DNA of 64,000 nt, from contig NZ_BMJM01000002.1 of NCBI RefSeq assembly GCF_014643455.1, positions 248,406 through 312,405 of the forward strand. The letters are read 5' to 3'. Below are positions 55,643 to 64,000 of the stretch, in pieces (the stretch's first letter is position 1; each line of letters starts with the position of its first letter). A program made the position numbers and the translations under genes. Origin of the DNA: Sandarakinorhabdus glacialis (lineage in GTDB: Bacteria > Pseudomonadota > Alphaproteobacteria > Sphingomonadales > Sphingomonadaceae). A model generated the notes under the pieces. It did not search any database, was not told where the DNA came from, and saw only the letters and a list, made by a program, of their open reading frames with translations.

Positions 55643-57010
55643 CTAGGGGCATTCACGCCGGCTTCCAATCCATTCGTTGCCGATCTGTCTGGCAACTTCC
55701 CAGGCCTGGACGCGGATATCGGGGACAGCGGTGATTTCGAGGAAGGCACCGCGAGTCAGGGGGCCGAGGGCGTGAAAGTTCGGGTGGGGCGTGCCCGACC
55801 GGTCGCGCAGCACCGAATTCTCGTCGACGTCGAGGCCCATGCCCGATGGACAGGCGCGGGCAATGCCCGATGCGAGCAATCGGGTCACGAGGGGATCGGT
55901 TCCGGTCAGGCCGGGGGCTGCCGGGCCCGAACAATTGACGATGCGCTGGACGGTCATCTGCCGGTCGGTGCCGGCATGGCGTAGGCGCCAGCGGACTTCG
56001 ACGCCCTGGTCGGTGGGCGTGAAGCCCCTGGTGCGGCCCGCCACGACGGCAAGCTGGCCGCTGGCGCGAAGGGCGGCAAGCCGCTCGGCGACTTCAGGAG
56101 CGAGCCGGTGCCGGTGAATGTCCCACCAAGGCCGCAGGTGGCGCAGGAAGCGAGCACGGTCGGCACGGCTGGCGCGCTGCCACAGCGCCCGGGTATGGGG
56201 CCGAAGTTCATCAATCGCGGTGCGCCAGTCGATCTCGCGGGCGCGGACGCGGACCTCGCGCAGCAGTGCAACCAGGCCGGTCGCGGTCGGTATCGAGGTT
56301 TTCGAAGCGTGTGGCCCGGCAGCATGCGCATGAGGCACCAGCCCACGGCGGGACAGGGCGACCATCTTTCCCTCGAAGCCGCTGCCGGCGACCGCGAGCG
56401 CCGCGTCGACCATGGTCAGGCCGGTGCCGATCAGCATCAGCACATCGTCGCTGCCGAGCCCGCTGGCGGCGCCTTCGGCCCAAGGATTGCCGCTATAACG
56501 GTCGCCAAGCAGGGCAACGTCGAGTTCCGGAGGTGGCAGCGGCATCTGGTTGCCCGTCGCGAGAACGACGCTGTCGGCGGTAATGCGGCTGCCGTCGGAA
56601 AGTGTTAATTCAAGGCCCCTGCCCTTGTCCCGACGGGCAACGTCGGCACAGACGAGTTGCAGGCGACCCTTGGCTTGGGCATGCCCCTCGGCGAGAATGC
56701 TGCCGAGGTAATCGCCATAGCTGCGACGGGGCACGAAGCCCGGCATTGTACCGGGGTGTTGGTCGAGGATGCCGCGCAGCCGGCACCAGTCGATGAAATG
56801 ATCCGGCTGGTCCGGAAAGGCGCTCATATTGTGGGCGCGGACATTGAGCAGGTGAGCGGGATTGGTCGCCGAATAGGCCACTCCCGGCCCGAACAGCGGG
56901 CGCCGGTCGACCAGGACGACGCGCAGCCCCGGCTGCCGCAGCAGGTTGATGGCGATCAGCGTGCCCGAGAAGCCGGATCCGATGATGGCGACGAGCGGCG
57001 GTTCAGTCAT
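55643..57010 (-). CDS. FAD/NAD(P)-binding protein
   Basis: A 455-residue flavoprotein. The dinucleotide-binding loop is IIGSGFSGTLIAINLL at the N-terminus, then GPGVAYSATNPAHLLNVRAHNMSAF, the conserved block of the FAD-NAD(P)-binding family (PF13454), and the second site LMLIGTGLTMVDAALAVAGSG. RGLVPHAH and GLDVDENSVL recur in relatives. Such proteins are oxidoreductases of unknown substrate. It is followed 22 bp later by the MFS gene, so the two may act on one compound. Confidence 0.85.
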   Translation of the reverse strand: MTEPPLVAIIGSGFSGTLIAINLLRQPGLRVVLVDRRPLFGPGVAYSATNPAHLLNVRAHNMSAFPDQPDHFIDWCRLRGILDQHPGTMPGFVPRRSYGDYLGSILAEGHAQAKGRLQLVCADVARRDKGRGLELTLSDGSRITADSVVLATGNQMPLPPPELDVALLGDRYSGNPWAEGAASGLGSDDVLMLIGTGLTMVDAALAVAGSGFEGKMVALSRRGLVPHAHAAGPHASKTSIPTATGLVALLREVRVRAREIDWRTAIDELRPHTRALWQRASRADRARFLRHLRPWWDIHRHRLAPEVAERLAALRASGQLAVVAGRTRGFTPTDQGVEVRWRLRHAGTDRQMTVQRIVNCSGPAAPGLTGTDPLVTRLLASGIARACPSGMGLDVDENSVLRDRSGTPHPNFHALGPLTRGAFLEITAVPDIRVQAWEVARQIGNEWIGSRRECP

Positions 57011-57163
57011 GCAGCCACAATGCGGGAAATGCACCGCGCGCGCCATCGCACGCTTGGGATCTACCGGCGCTATTGCCAAGCGATTCCGAGGGGTGCGCGA
57101 TGGTTCGTTTGCATTCCGGAGACATTGATCGGAGCAGAGTTTCCAGCGGCGGAAGAGTGTTGG

Positions 57164-58126
57164 TTACCCTTCGATGGCAACAACCGCCTTGCCCGCCAGG
57201 CGGCCCGCCGCCATGGCCGAAAAGGCTTCGGCGGTTTCGGCGAGCGGCACGATCAGCCCGATATGCGGCCGCAGGACAGCAGCGCGCGCGTCGATGGCGG
57301 TTATGTGGCGAACGCCGGCGGCGGGGTCCTGACGCGCGAATTCGCCGGCGCGGACGCCAAGAATCTCGATTTCCTTGAGCAGCGCACGGTTGAGAGGAAA
57401 TGGCGGCGAGCGGCCGCCGGCAAAGCCGATGATGAGATAGCGGCCGTGGCGGCGCAGCGCGCGGATCGTCGGCAAGGCGAGCGCGCCGCCGACCGGGTCA
57501 AATACGATGTCGATGTCCCGCATGGCGATTTCGGGGGCGGTGCGGTCGATGCGGACGAGCTCGTGCGCGCCGGCGGCCTCTGCGATCGCAAGACGCTCGT
57601 CGGACGAGGCAACAGCCACGACATGCGCGCCCTCGTGAACCGCCAGCGCAACGGCGGCGAGGCCCATGCCGCCCCCTGCCCCGGTGACCAGCACGCGCTC
57701 GCCGGGTCGCAGGCGCCCGCGGGTCATCAGCCCGACCCAGGCCGTCAGCGCGCCGACGGTGAATGCCGCCGCCTGCGAATTGTCGAGACCATCGGGGATG
57801 GCGCGAACACCGGTCGCCGCCAGGGTCATGCGCTCGGCGAAACAGCCTGAACGGCCACCGAGGAGGACGCGTTTGCCGAGCCAACCCTCCGCGCCGGGGC
57901 CGGTGGTGATGACTGTGCCCGATCCCTCGGTGCCAGGGATGAACGGCACTTCGGGGCGGAACTGGTATCCACCCGACAGCATCAGCAAATCGGGAAAATT
58001 AAGCGCGGCGTGCGAGATGGCGACGGTGACTTCGCCGGGGCCGGGCGGCGCGGGGTCGGGCCAGTTCGGCTCGAGCGCGAGGCCGGAGCGATCTTCGGCA
58101 AGGTGGTGGCAAACGATTGCGCGCAT
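57164..58126 (-). CDS. NADPH:quinone oxidoreductase family protein (MDR), second copy
   Basis: A 320-residue zinc-free MDR reductase. ALNFPDLLMLSGGYQFRPEVPFIPGTEGSGTV is typical of the QOR group; the cofactor loop is VTGAGGGMGLAAVALAVHEGAHVVAVAS near residue 145. The 153-bp gap before the FAD/NAD(P) gene downstream shows no recognisable feature. Substrate unknown. Confidence 0.9.
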   Translation of the reverse strand: MRAIVCHHLAEDRSGLALEPNWPDPAPPGPGEVTVAISHAALNFPDLLMLSGGYQFRPEVPFIPGTEGSGTVITTGPGAEGWLGKRVLLGGRSGCFAERMTLAATGVRAIPDGLDNSQAAAFTVGALTAWVGLMTRGRLRPGERVLVTGAGGGMGLAAVALAVHEGAHVVAVASSDERLAIAEAAGAHELVRIDRTAPEIAMRDIDIVFDPVGGALALPTIRALRRHGRYLIIGFAGGRSPPFPLNRALLKEIEILGVRAGEFARQDPAAGVRHITAIDARAAVLRPHIGLIVPLAETAEAFSAMAAGRLAGKAVVAIEG

Positions 58127-58183
58127 TGTCGGGTTTTCGCTGGATCAAGGCACCGCGGCTAGGGCCGAAAACGATAGGGGGCA

Positions 58184-58843
58184 TTAAAGTGGTTGCGGTC
58201 CCTTACCCCAAAACCGCGCCATAAGGAGCCCGGCGATGAAGCCGCCGATATGCGTCCAGATGGCGATCTGGCTGCCCGAGCCATTGTTGAAGACATAGCC
58301 GGTGAGCAGCTGGAGCCCGATCCACGTCGCGGCATACCAAAGCGCGGTGAGGGTCTCGCCCGAAATGGTGAACCCGAGAATCCGCCGTGGTTCGGCGCGG
58401 CTACTGGCGAATGCCACCGCATAGGCGCCAAAAACCGCCGCGATGGCGCCGCTGGCACCGATCACCGGCACCATCGAGCGCGGATCGACGGCGACCTGGA
58501 GCATGCCGCCAGCGATGCCGCCGACGAAGAACAGCGCGATCAACGACCAGCGTCCGGCAACCCATTCGACGTAGCGGCCGACCCAGGCGAGGAACAGCAT
58601 GTTGAGGCCAAGATGCGTCCAGCCCGAGTGCAGGAACATGTGCGTGACAAAGGTAAACGCCGCCGGCAAGGGCGCCGCATTACCGGCCAAGGCTGCCGTG
58701 ATACGCGCCGGGATCAGTCCCGCCGTCAGGTGCAACGCCCGGCCGAAGTCGTCGCCGCCGACGAGCACCGCTGCCTGCACGGCCACGCACACGCCGATAA
58801 GCGTGTTGGTGGCCATGGGTATGGGCGGCTTGAACGGCTTCAT
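58184..58843 (-). CDS. Rhomboid family intramembrane serine protease
   Basis: 219 residues, six membrane helices. The catalytic serine is Ser131 in VIGASGAIAAVFGAY (GxSG) and the catalytic histidine is His198 in WTHIGGFIAGLL; HSGWTHLGLNMLFL in helix 2 supplies the conserved His and Asn of the oxyanion site. It cleaves membrane proteins within helix segments. Next to greA. Confidence 0.93.
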   Translation of the reverse strand: MKPFKPPIPMATNTLIGVCVAVQAAVLVGGDDFGRALHLTAGLIPARITAALAGNAAPLPAAFTFVTHMFLHSGWTHLGLNMLFLAWVGRYVEWVAGRWSLIALFFVGGIAGGMLQVAVDPRSMVPVIGASGAIAAVFGAYAVAFASSRAEPRRILGFTISGETLTALWYAATWIGLQLLTGYVFNNGSGSQIAIWTHIGGFIAGLLMARFWGKGPQPL

Positions 58844-58888
58844 GGGGCGATAAGGATCAGGATCGAAGCCGGGTGGGCCCCGATCCGA

Positions 58889-59368
58889 TCAGATGAATTC
58901 GACGCTTTCGATCGTGTAATAGCGATCGCCCGATGGCGTCGTCACTTCGACTTCCTCGCCGATCCGGCGGCCGATAAGGGCACGGCCGAGTGGCGAATTA
59001 TAGCTGATACGGCCGCGGCGCGCATCGGCTTCGGACTGGCCGACGATCTGATAGACGATCTTCTTGTCGTCCTCGTCGATCAGGTGGACCGTGGCGCCGA
59101 AGACGACCTTGTCGCCCGACAGCGTCGTCGGGTCGATGATGACGGCGCGCGCCAATTGATCCTCGAGATCGATGACCTGGGCTTCGATCTGGCCCTGGCG
59201 TTCCTTGGCGGCATGATATTCGGCGTTTTCCGAAAGATCACCGTGGGCGCGCGCGACCTCGATCTGTTCGACCACCTCGGGGCGTTCGATTTCCTTGAGG
59301 CGCTTCAACGTCACGGTCATCAAAGCATGACCTTCCGCCAGCATGGGCAGCTTCTCGACCGTCGCCAT
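58889..59368 (-). CDS. greA: Transcription elongation factor GreA
   Basis: 159 residues: an N-terminal coiled coil inserting into the RNA polymerase secondary channel, with the catalytic acidic tip in [15 protein letters not shown], and a C-terminal FKBP-like domain ([24 protein letters not shown]). Rescues backtracked polymerase by stimulating transcript cleavage. Follows carB, 88 bp downstream, a common alphaproteobacterial order. Confidence 0.97.
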   Translation of the reverse strand: MATVEKLPMLAEGHALMTVTLKRLKEIERPEVVEQIEVARAHGDLSENAEYHAAKERQGQIEAQVIDLEDQLARAVIIDPTTLSGDKVVFGATVHLIDEDDKKIVYQIVGQSEADARRGRISYNSPLGRALIGRRIGEEVEVTTPSGDRYYTIESVEFI

Positions 59369-59430
59369 TCTCGTTACTCAACCTTCTAAACCGCGAAATC
59401 ATTCCGGGCCGCTCAAAGACGCATGGCCGC

Positions 59431-59447
59431 CGGTGGAAGTTCCACCG
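59431..59447 (-). terminator. Possible terminator after carB
   Basis: CGGTGGAA / TTCCACCG around a single base, immediately 3' of the carB stop on the minus strand. GC-rich stem with only a short T-rich run after it, so termination may be partial and greA may be reached by readthrough. Confidence 0.45.
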
Positions 59448-59455
59448 CCGGTCCC

Positions 59456-62400
59456 TCAGGCCTGCGCCTTGGATTGCAGATGATAGTCTTGCAGCGGCCG
59501 CACTTCAAGCGGGCGTCGCCGCAGTGCGGCAATCGCCGCGACCGAGGCGATCGAAGCCGCGGCCGTGGTGAAATAAGGGACGCGCCCGTAAAGCGCCGCG
59601 GTCCGGATCGACGCCGAGTCCTTGAGCGACTGGACACCTTCGGTGGTGTTGAAAATCAAGGCGATATCGCGATCCTTGATACGGTCGACGATATGCGGCC
59701 GGCCCTCGGCGACCTTGTTGACCAGCGCCACCGGCACACCCGCCGCCTCGAGCACGCGCGCCGTGCCGTCGGTGGCGATTATGGTGAAGCCCATCGTGAT
59801 AAGGTCGCGCATAGCTGCAACGATCAGCGGCTTGTCGCTGTCCTTGACCGAAACAAACACGTTTCCGGCCTCGGGCAGCACCGATCCGGCGCCAAGCTGC
59901 GCCTTGGCGAAAGCGGTGGCGAAATCGCCGTCGATGCCCATGACTTCGCCGGTCGACTTCATTTCCGGCCCGAGCACCGGATCGACACCGGGGAAGCGCG
60001 CGAACGGGAATACTGCTTCCTTGACCGCAATGTGGCGGCCAACGCCGCGCGGGCTGAGGTCGAAACTGCTCAAGGCCTCGCCGGCCATGACCCGGCTGGC
60101 GATCTTGGCGACCTGGATGCCGGTGGCCTTTGCGGTGAACGGCACCGTCCGGCTGGCGCGCGGATTGACCTCGATGAGGTAGACTTCGTCGTCCTTGACC
60201 GCGAACTGGATGTTCATGAGCCCGCGGACGTTGAGGGCCCGCGCCAGCACTGCCGTCTGGCGCTCGATCTCGGCGATGATCGGTGCCTCAAGACTGTACG
60301 GCGGCAGCGAGCACGCCGAATCACCCGAATGAACGCCGGCTTCCTCGATATGCTGGAGGACGCCGGCGACATAGACCGTCTCGTCATCGGCGACAGCGTC
60401 GACATCGACTTCGATTGCATCGCGGAGATAGCGATCGATCAGCACCGGCGAATCGCCCGATACGACGACGGCTTCGCGGATGTAGATATCAAGCTGTGCC
60501 GGGGTTTCCACGATTTCCATGGCGCGGCCGCCGAGCACGTAGGATGGCCGCATCAGCACCGGGTAACCGATGCGAGCGGCGACGGCGATGGCCTCGTCGC
60601 GATTGCGGGCGATGCCGTTCTCGGGCTGCTTGAGGCCGAGGCGCTCGATCAGTGCGGCGAAGCGCTCACGGTCCTCGGCGAGATCGATGTTGTCGGGGGC
60701 GGTGCCGAGGATCGGAATGCCGGCTGCCTCGAGCGCACCCGCCAGCTTGAGCGGCGTTTGCCCGCCTAGCTGGACGATGACGCCGGCTAGCTTGCCGTTC
60801 TGCATTTCCTTGTGGAGGACTTCGAGGACGTCCTCAGCGGTCAACGGCTCGAAATACAGGCGATCCGAGGTGTCGTAGTCGGTCGACACCGTTTCGGGAT
60901 TGCAGTTGATCATGATGGTTTCATAACCGGCGTCGTTCAGCGCGAAGCAGGCGTGGCAGCAGCAATAGTCGAACTCGATGCCCTGGCCGATACGGTTGGG
61001 TCCGCCGCCAAGGATGACGATTTTGGTCGCCGCGCTAGGCTCGGATTCGCAGTCAGGAATACCGAAGCTGGGGGCTTCGTAGGTCGAATACATGTAGGGT
61101 GTTTTGGCGGTGAATTCGCCGGCGCAGGTGTCGATGCGCTTGAAGACCGGGCGCACATCGAGGGCGCGGCGCGCGGTGGCGACGGCGGCCTCGGTCTGGC
61201 CGGTCAACGTCGCGAGGCGCGCGTCGGAAAAGCCTTTGGCCTTGAGGCGGCGGAAGCCGTTGGGGCCGAGTGGCAGGCCCCCTGCCCTGATGCTGGCCTC
61301 GATGGCGATGAGCTCCTCGATCTGGCGGAGATACCAGGGCTCGAACTTGGCGATGTCGTGGATGCGCTCGACCGACATGCCTTCCCGCAGGGCCTGGGCA
61401 GCGACGCGCAGACGATCGGGGGTAGCGCGGGAAAGTTCAGCCTCGATTTCTTCGTGACTGGCGCCGACGAGCGCCTCGACCTCGTCGAAGCCGGTCAGCC
61501 CGGTCTCAAGACCACGCAGCGCCTTCTGGACGCTTTCCTGAAAATTGCGGCCGATTGCCATGACTTCGCCGACGGACTTCATTGCGGTCGAGAGGAGTGG
61601 CTCGCTGCCCTTGAACTTTTCGAAGGCGAAACGCGGGATCTTGGTGACGACATAATCGATGGTCGGTTCGAACGACGCCGGCGTGGCTCCGGTGATGTCG
61701 TTCATCACTTCGTCGAGGGTATAGCCGACCGCCAGCAGCGCCGCGACCTTGGCGATCGGGAAGCCGGTGGCCTTGGATGCCAGCGCCGACGAGCGGCTGA
61801 CGCGGGGGTTCATCTCGATGACGAGAAGCCGGCCGTCCTTGGGATTAACCGCGAACTGAACATTCGAACCGCCGGTCTCAACGCCGATCTCGCGCAAGCA
61901 GGCAATGCTCGCGTTGCGCATGATCTGGTATTCCTTGTCGGTCAGCGTCAGCGCCGGCGCCACGGTGATCGAATCGCCGGTGTGGACGCCCATCGGATCG
62001 ACATTTTCGATCGAGCAGACGATGATGGCGTTGTCCGCGCGGTCGCGAACCACCTCCATCTCATATTCCTTCCATCCGAGGACCGATTCCTCGACCAGGA
62101 CTTCGGTGGTCGGGCTGGCATCGAGGCCGGTAGCGACAATGCGCGCGAATTCTTCCTTGTTGTAGGCGATGCCGCCGCCGGTTCCGCCCATCGTGAAGCT
62201 GGGCCGGATGATCGTCGGCAACCCGACGAAATCGAGCGCGATCATCGCTTCCTCAAGTGAATGAGCGATCTGGCTACGCGGACTTTCGAGGCCGATCTTG
62301 TCCATGGCGTCCCGGAACTTAAGACGGTCCTCGGCCTTGTCGATCGCCTCGGCGTCGGCGCCGATGAGCTCGACATTGTATTTCTTGAGCGTGCCGTCGC

Positions 62401-62710
62401 GGTGCAGCGCCAGCGCGGTATTGAGCGCGGTCTGGCCGCCCATCGTCGGCAGGATCGCGTCTGGGCGCTCCTTGGCAATGATCTTGGCGACGATCTCGGG
62501 AGTGATCGGCTCGATATAGGTCGCGTCCGCCAGGTCGGGATCGGTCATGATCGTCGCCGGGTTCGAATTGACGAGGACGATGCGATAGCCCTCGGCTTTC
62601 AACGCCTTGACCGCCTGGGTGCCCGAATAGTCGAATTCGCAGGCCTGGCCGATGATGATGGGGCCGGCGCCGATGATGAGGATCGATGAGAGATCGGTGC
62701 GTTTTGGCAT
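59456..62710 (-). CDS. carB: Carbamoyl-phosphate synthase large subunit
   Basis: Makes carbamoyl phosphate for arginine and pyrimidines using ammonia passed from CarA. 1084 residues with two ATP-grasp halves ([20 protein letters not shown] at the start; [19 protein letters not shown] for the second near residue 565), glycine-rich [10 protein letters not shown], and a C-terminal allosteric MGS-like domain ([18 protein letters not shown]). ATG overlaps the stop of the rraB-like gene (TAATG), so the small gene and carB are translated together. Confidence 0.97.
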   Translation of the reverse strand: MPKRTDLSSILIIGAGPIIIGQACEFDYSGTQAVKALKAEGYRIVLVNSNPATIMTDPDLADATYIEPITPEIVAKIIAKERPDAILPTMGGQTALNTALALHRDGTLKKYNVELIGADAEAIDKAEDRLKFRDAMDKIGLESPRSQIAHSLEEAMIALDFVGLPTIIRPSFTMGGTGGGIAYNKEEFARIVATGLDASPTTEVLVEESVLGWKEYEMEVVRDRADNAIIVCSIENVDPMGVHTGDSITVAPALTLTDKEYQIMRNASIACLREIGVETGGSNVQFAVNPKDGRLLVIEMNPRVSRSSALASKATGFPIAKVAALLAVGYTLDEVMNDITGATPASFEPTIDYVVTKIPRFAFEKFKGSEPLLSTAMKSVGEVMAIGRNFQESVQKALRGLETGLTGFDEVEALVGASHEEIEAELSRATPDRLRVAAQALREGMSVERIHDIAKFEPWYLRQIEELIAIEASIRAGGLPLGPNGFRRLKAKGFSDARLATLTGQTEAAVATARRALDVRPVFKRIDTCAGEFTAKTPYMYSTYEAPSFGIPDCESEPSAATKIVILGGGPNRIGQGIEFDYCCCHACFALNDAGYETIMINCNPETVSTDYDTSDRLYFEPLTAEDVLEVLHKEMQNGKLAGVIVQLGGQTPLKLAGALEAAGIPILGTAPDNIDLAEDRERFAALIERLGLKQPENGIARNRDEAIAVAARIGYPVLMRPSYVLGGRAMEIVETPAQLDIYIREAVVVSGDSPVLIDRYLRDAIEVDVDAVADDETVYVAGVLQHIEEAGVHSGDSACSLPPYSLEAPIIAEIERQTAVLARALNVRGLMNIQFAVKDDEVYLIEVNPRASRTVPFTAKATGIQVAKIASRVMAGEALSSFDLSPRGVGRHIAVKEAVFPFARFPGVDPVLGPEMKSTGEVMGIDGDFATAFAKAQLGAGSVLPEAGNVFVSVKDSDKPLIVAAMRDLITMGFTIIATDGTARVLEAAGVPVALVNKVAEGRPHIVDRIKDRDIALIFNTTEGVQSLKDSASIRTAALYGRVPYFTTAAASIASVAAIAALRRRPLEVRPLQDYHLQSKAQA

Positions 62711-63072
62711 TATGTCGTGGGTCCAGTTTCGGCGGCGCAGCCCCAGCCGTCGAATTCGACGTCGTGGGAGAGCTCGATTTCGAGGGCGCGGGTGATGAGG
62801 GCGGTGAGCGCCGGGCGGGTGACGGGGCCGTCGACTTGCAGGTCCGCGGCCCAGTCGCCGTCCTCGAACTCGCCAAAATCGATGAAGCGGAAGCCGAGGC
62901 CCTGCGCGTCTTCGGCGACGTTTTCGATAGCGTCCTGCGGACCCTTGAAGTGGACGTCGATCGTCCGCAGCAACTCGGCGATGTCGCCATTAGCTTCGAG
63001 CGCGAGCAGGACCTCCTCATTGGCCTCAAGTTCTTCGATGAGGCGAGCGGGGTTGATGGCAGTAGCTGTCAT
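62710..63072 (-). CDS. RraB-family protein between carA and carB
   Basis: A 120-residue acidic protein. The helical N-terminus ([23 protein letters not shown]) and the C-terminal block ([26 protein letters not shown]) resemble RraB, the regulator that binds RNase E in E. coli, especially the VEFDGWG end. If the likeness is real it may tune RNA decay, but function here is inferred. The start lies 4 bp after the stop of the 78-residue gene and the stop overlaps carB. Confidence 0.7.
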   Translation of the reverse strand: MTATAINPARLIEELEANEEVLLALEANGDIAELLRTIDVHFKGPQDAIENVAEDAQGLGFRFIDFGEFEDGDWAADLQVDGPVTRPALTALITRALEIELSHDVEFDGWGCAAETGPTT

Positions 63073-63076
63073 CGAA

Positions 63077-63313
63077 CTAGCGAGCGACCGAAAAATGTGC
63101 AGTCCCGCGCAATACCAATTCCTCGAACGCTGCTTTCGTCAATCTCATATTTTGCGAAGGGGCGCCGACATTCACACGCTCTGACGAACCATAGCTATTA
63201 AGCTGCACAAATCGTTCTCCATTGATCTTAAGCAGAACAAGCGATGCTTCTGAGTCATTCTGTTCCCGTTCTTTGTCTTGAACGAGAATGTCAAAGGTGC
63301 GGATCGTAGCCAT
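63077..63313 (-). CDS. Unrecognised 78-residue protein inserted in the car operon
   Basis: Starts MATIRTFDILVQDKEREQND and continues with VLLKINGERFVQLNSYGSSE and the end AAFEELVLRGTAHFSVAR: probably a small beta-rich fold with a C-terminal helix. No signal peptide, membrane helix or cysteines. I recall short orphan proteins with a QLNxYGSxxR core in mobile or defence regions, but cannot name a function. Codons are AT-rich: 63121-63300 has 84 G+C in 180 bases (47%), far below the flanks. ATG overlaps the carA stop (TGATG), which shows it is tightly built into the operon. Confidence 0.7.
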   Translation of the reverse strand: MATIRTFDILVQDKEREQNDSEASLVLLKINGERFVQLNSYGSSERVNVGAPSQNMRLTKAAFEELVLRGTAHFSVAR

Positions 63314-64000
63314 CACAATCCCTTCACAAATTTTTCGAACAAATAGATGCTGTCCTGCGGCCCGGGGCTGGCCTCGGGGTGATATTGCACCGAAAACGCC
63401 GGCTTGTCGGTCAATTCGAGGCCGGCCAGCGAGCCGTCGAACAGCGAGATATGCGTGGGACGCGCCGTATCGGGCAGGGTCGCGGTCTCGACGGCAAAGC
63501 CGTGGTTCATCGAGGTGATCTCGACACGGCCGTCGGAGAGGCGCTTGACCGGGTGGTTGGCGCCGCGGTGGCCCTGCTGCATCTTGACGGTCTTGGCGCC
63601 GACCGCCAGCCCTAGGAGCTGGTGGCCGAGGCAAATGCCGAACAGCGGGATACCGCCGTTTAGCAGCGCCTGGATGACTGGGACGGCATAGACGCCGGTG
63701 GCGGCGGGGTCGCCGGGGCCGTTCGACAGGAAGATGCCGTCGGGCTTGAGGCTCATGATTTCCTCGTACGACGCCATCGCGGGAACCACGGTGACGCGGG
63801 CGCCGGCGGCGACGAGGTTGCGCAGGATGTTGCGCTTCATGCCGTAGTCGACGGCAACGACGTGCGGCCCGGTCGGGTTGGCTGAATGGACGGCATAGCC
63901 GTTCTGGAGTGTCCACAGGCCGTCGTCCCAGCTGTAGTTCTGGGTGGTCGAGATCACCGAGGCGAGGTCCATGCCCTCGAGGCCAGGCCAGCCGCGGGCC
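63313..64000 (-). CDS. carA: Carbamoyl-phosphate synthase small subunit, N-terminus off the right edge
   Basis: Glutamine amidotransferase partner of CarB. The visible part contains the whole GATase domain: DYGMKRNILRNLVAAG, FLSNGPGDPA, nucleophile Cys in LFGICLGHQLLGLA, and His-Glu in VQYHPEASPGPQDS; it ends FEKFVKGL. The start lies beyond position 64000, so about the first 150 residues are missing. No attenuator or promoter can be examined. Confidence 0.96.
   Translation of the reverse strand, partial: ARGWPGLEGMDLASVISTTQNYSWDDGLWTLQNGYAVHSANPTGPHVVAVDYGMKRNILRNLVAAGARVTVVPAMASYEEIMSLKPDGIFLSNGPGDPAATGVYAVPVIQALLNGGIPLFGICLGHQLLGLAVGAKTVKMQQGHRGANHPVKRLSDGRVEITSMNHGFAVETATLPDTARPTHISLFDGSLAGLELTDKPAFSVQYHPEASPGPQDSIYLFEKFVKGL

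Overview
The window is 64 kb of GC-rich, densely packed bacterial chromosome. Gene content points to an alphaproteobacterium, most likely order Sphingomonadales: a CcrM-type GANTC methyltransferase, linked NtrBC and NtrYX systems, a three-piece proton-translocating transhydrogenase (pntAA/AB/B) behind a small aa3-oxidase subunit IV gene, a fused ispDF, E1-beta with its own lipoyl domain, and short secreted proteins I associate with sphingomonads. Most of the window is housekeeping; there is no prophage, plasmid, CRISPR array or recognisable IS transposase.

Layout. 0-12 kb: partial ppa, an SMR exporter, an M61 peptidase, the coupled set hisS-prfA-prmC, a serine beta-lactamase-fold protein, an aldo/keto reductase, then glmM-DUF1272-thiD-rnhB. 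12-23 kb: ccrM behind a dense cluster of its own target sites, an M13 metallopeptidase, folP, aa3 oxidase subunit IV, pntAA-AB-B, a secreted RidA, exported MsrA and MsrB, and a trifunctional-type fatty-acid oxidation protein. 23-31 kb: ftsB-like gene, pdhA-pdhB-pdhC, a DUF559 nuclease-like gene between two inverted hairpin repeats, lpd, a secreted orphan, lipA and ratA. 31-41 kb: pncC and ispDF on the minus strand; dusB-ntrB-ntrC-ntrY-ntrX-hfq on the plus strand. 41-50 kb: a YeiH-type permease, a PhnP-like hydrolase, tatD, a GNAT protein, metG, holB, tmk and a wall cluster (D,D-carboxypeptidase, RlpA, MltB). 50-58 kb is the most accessory part: tRNA-Ser(UGA) overlapped by a PepSY membrane protein, a DUF2946-like protein, a decayed gene end, two quinone oxidoreductases, an MFS transporter and an FAD/NAD(P) protein. 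58-64 kb: rhomboid protease, greA, and carB-rraB-orf78-carA.

The best leads are departures from normal housekeeping order. (1) A 50-60 bp two-hairpin repeat occurs four times. Two inverted copies bracket the DUF559 gene inside the pdh/lpd operon, and one is read in frame into RNase HII. (2) hfq and mazG look joined by a deletion: each ORF runs antisense into the other, and hflX, often found beside hfq, is absent. (3) Five GANTC sites lie within 48 bp upstream of ccrM. (4) Two low-GC patches (about 47-48% by hand count) mark the 3' end of hisS and a 78-residue gene inserted between carA and rraB-carB. Short interspersed palindromes also lie at several gene ends.

Start codons were picked by reading frame, ribosome-binding site and overlap; many genes are coupled by 1-4 nt overlaps (ATGA, GTGA, TGATG). 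No gene-free stretch exceeds 300 bases.
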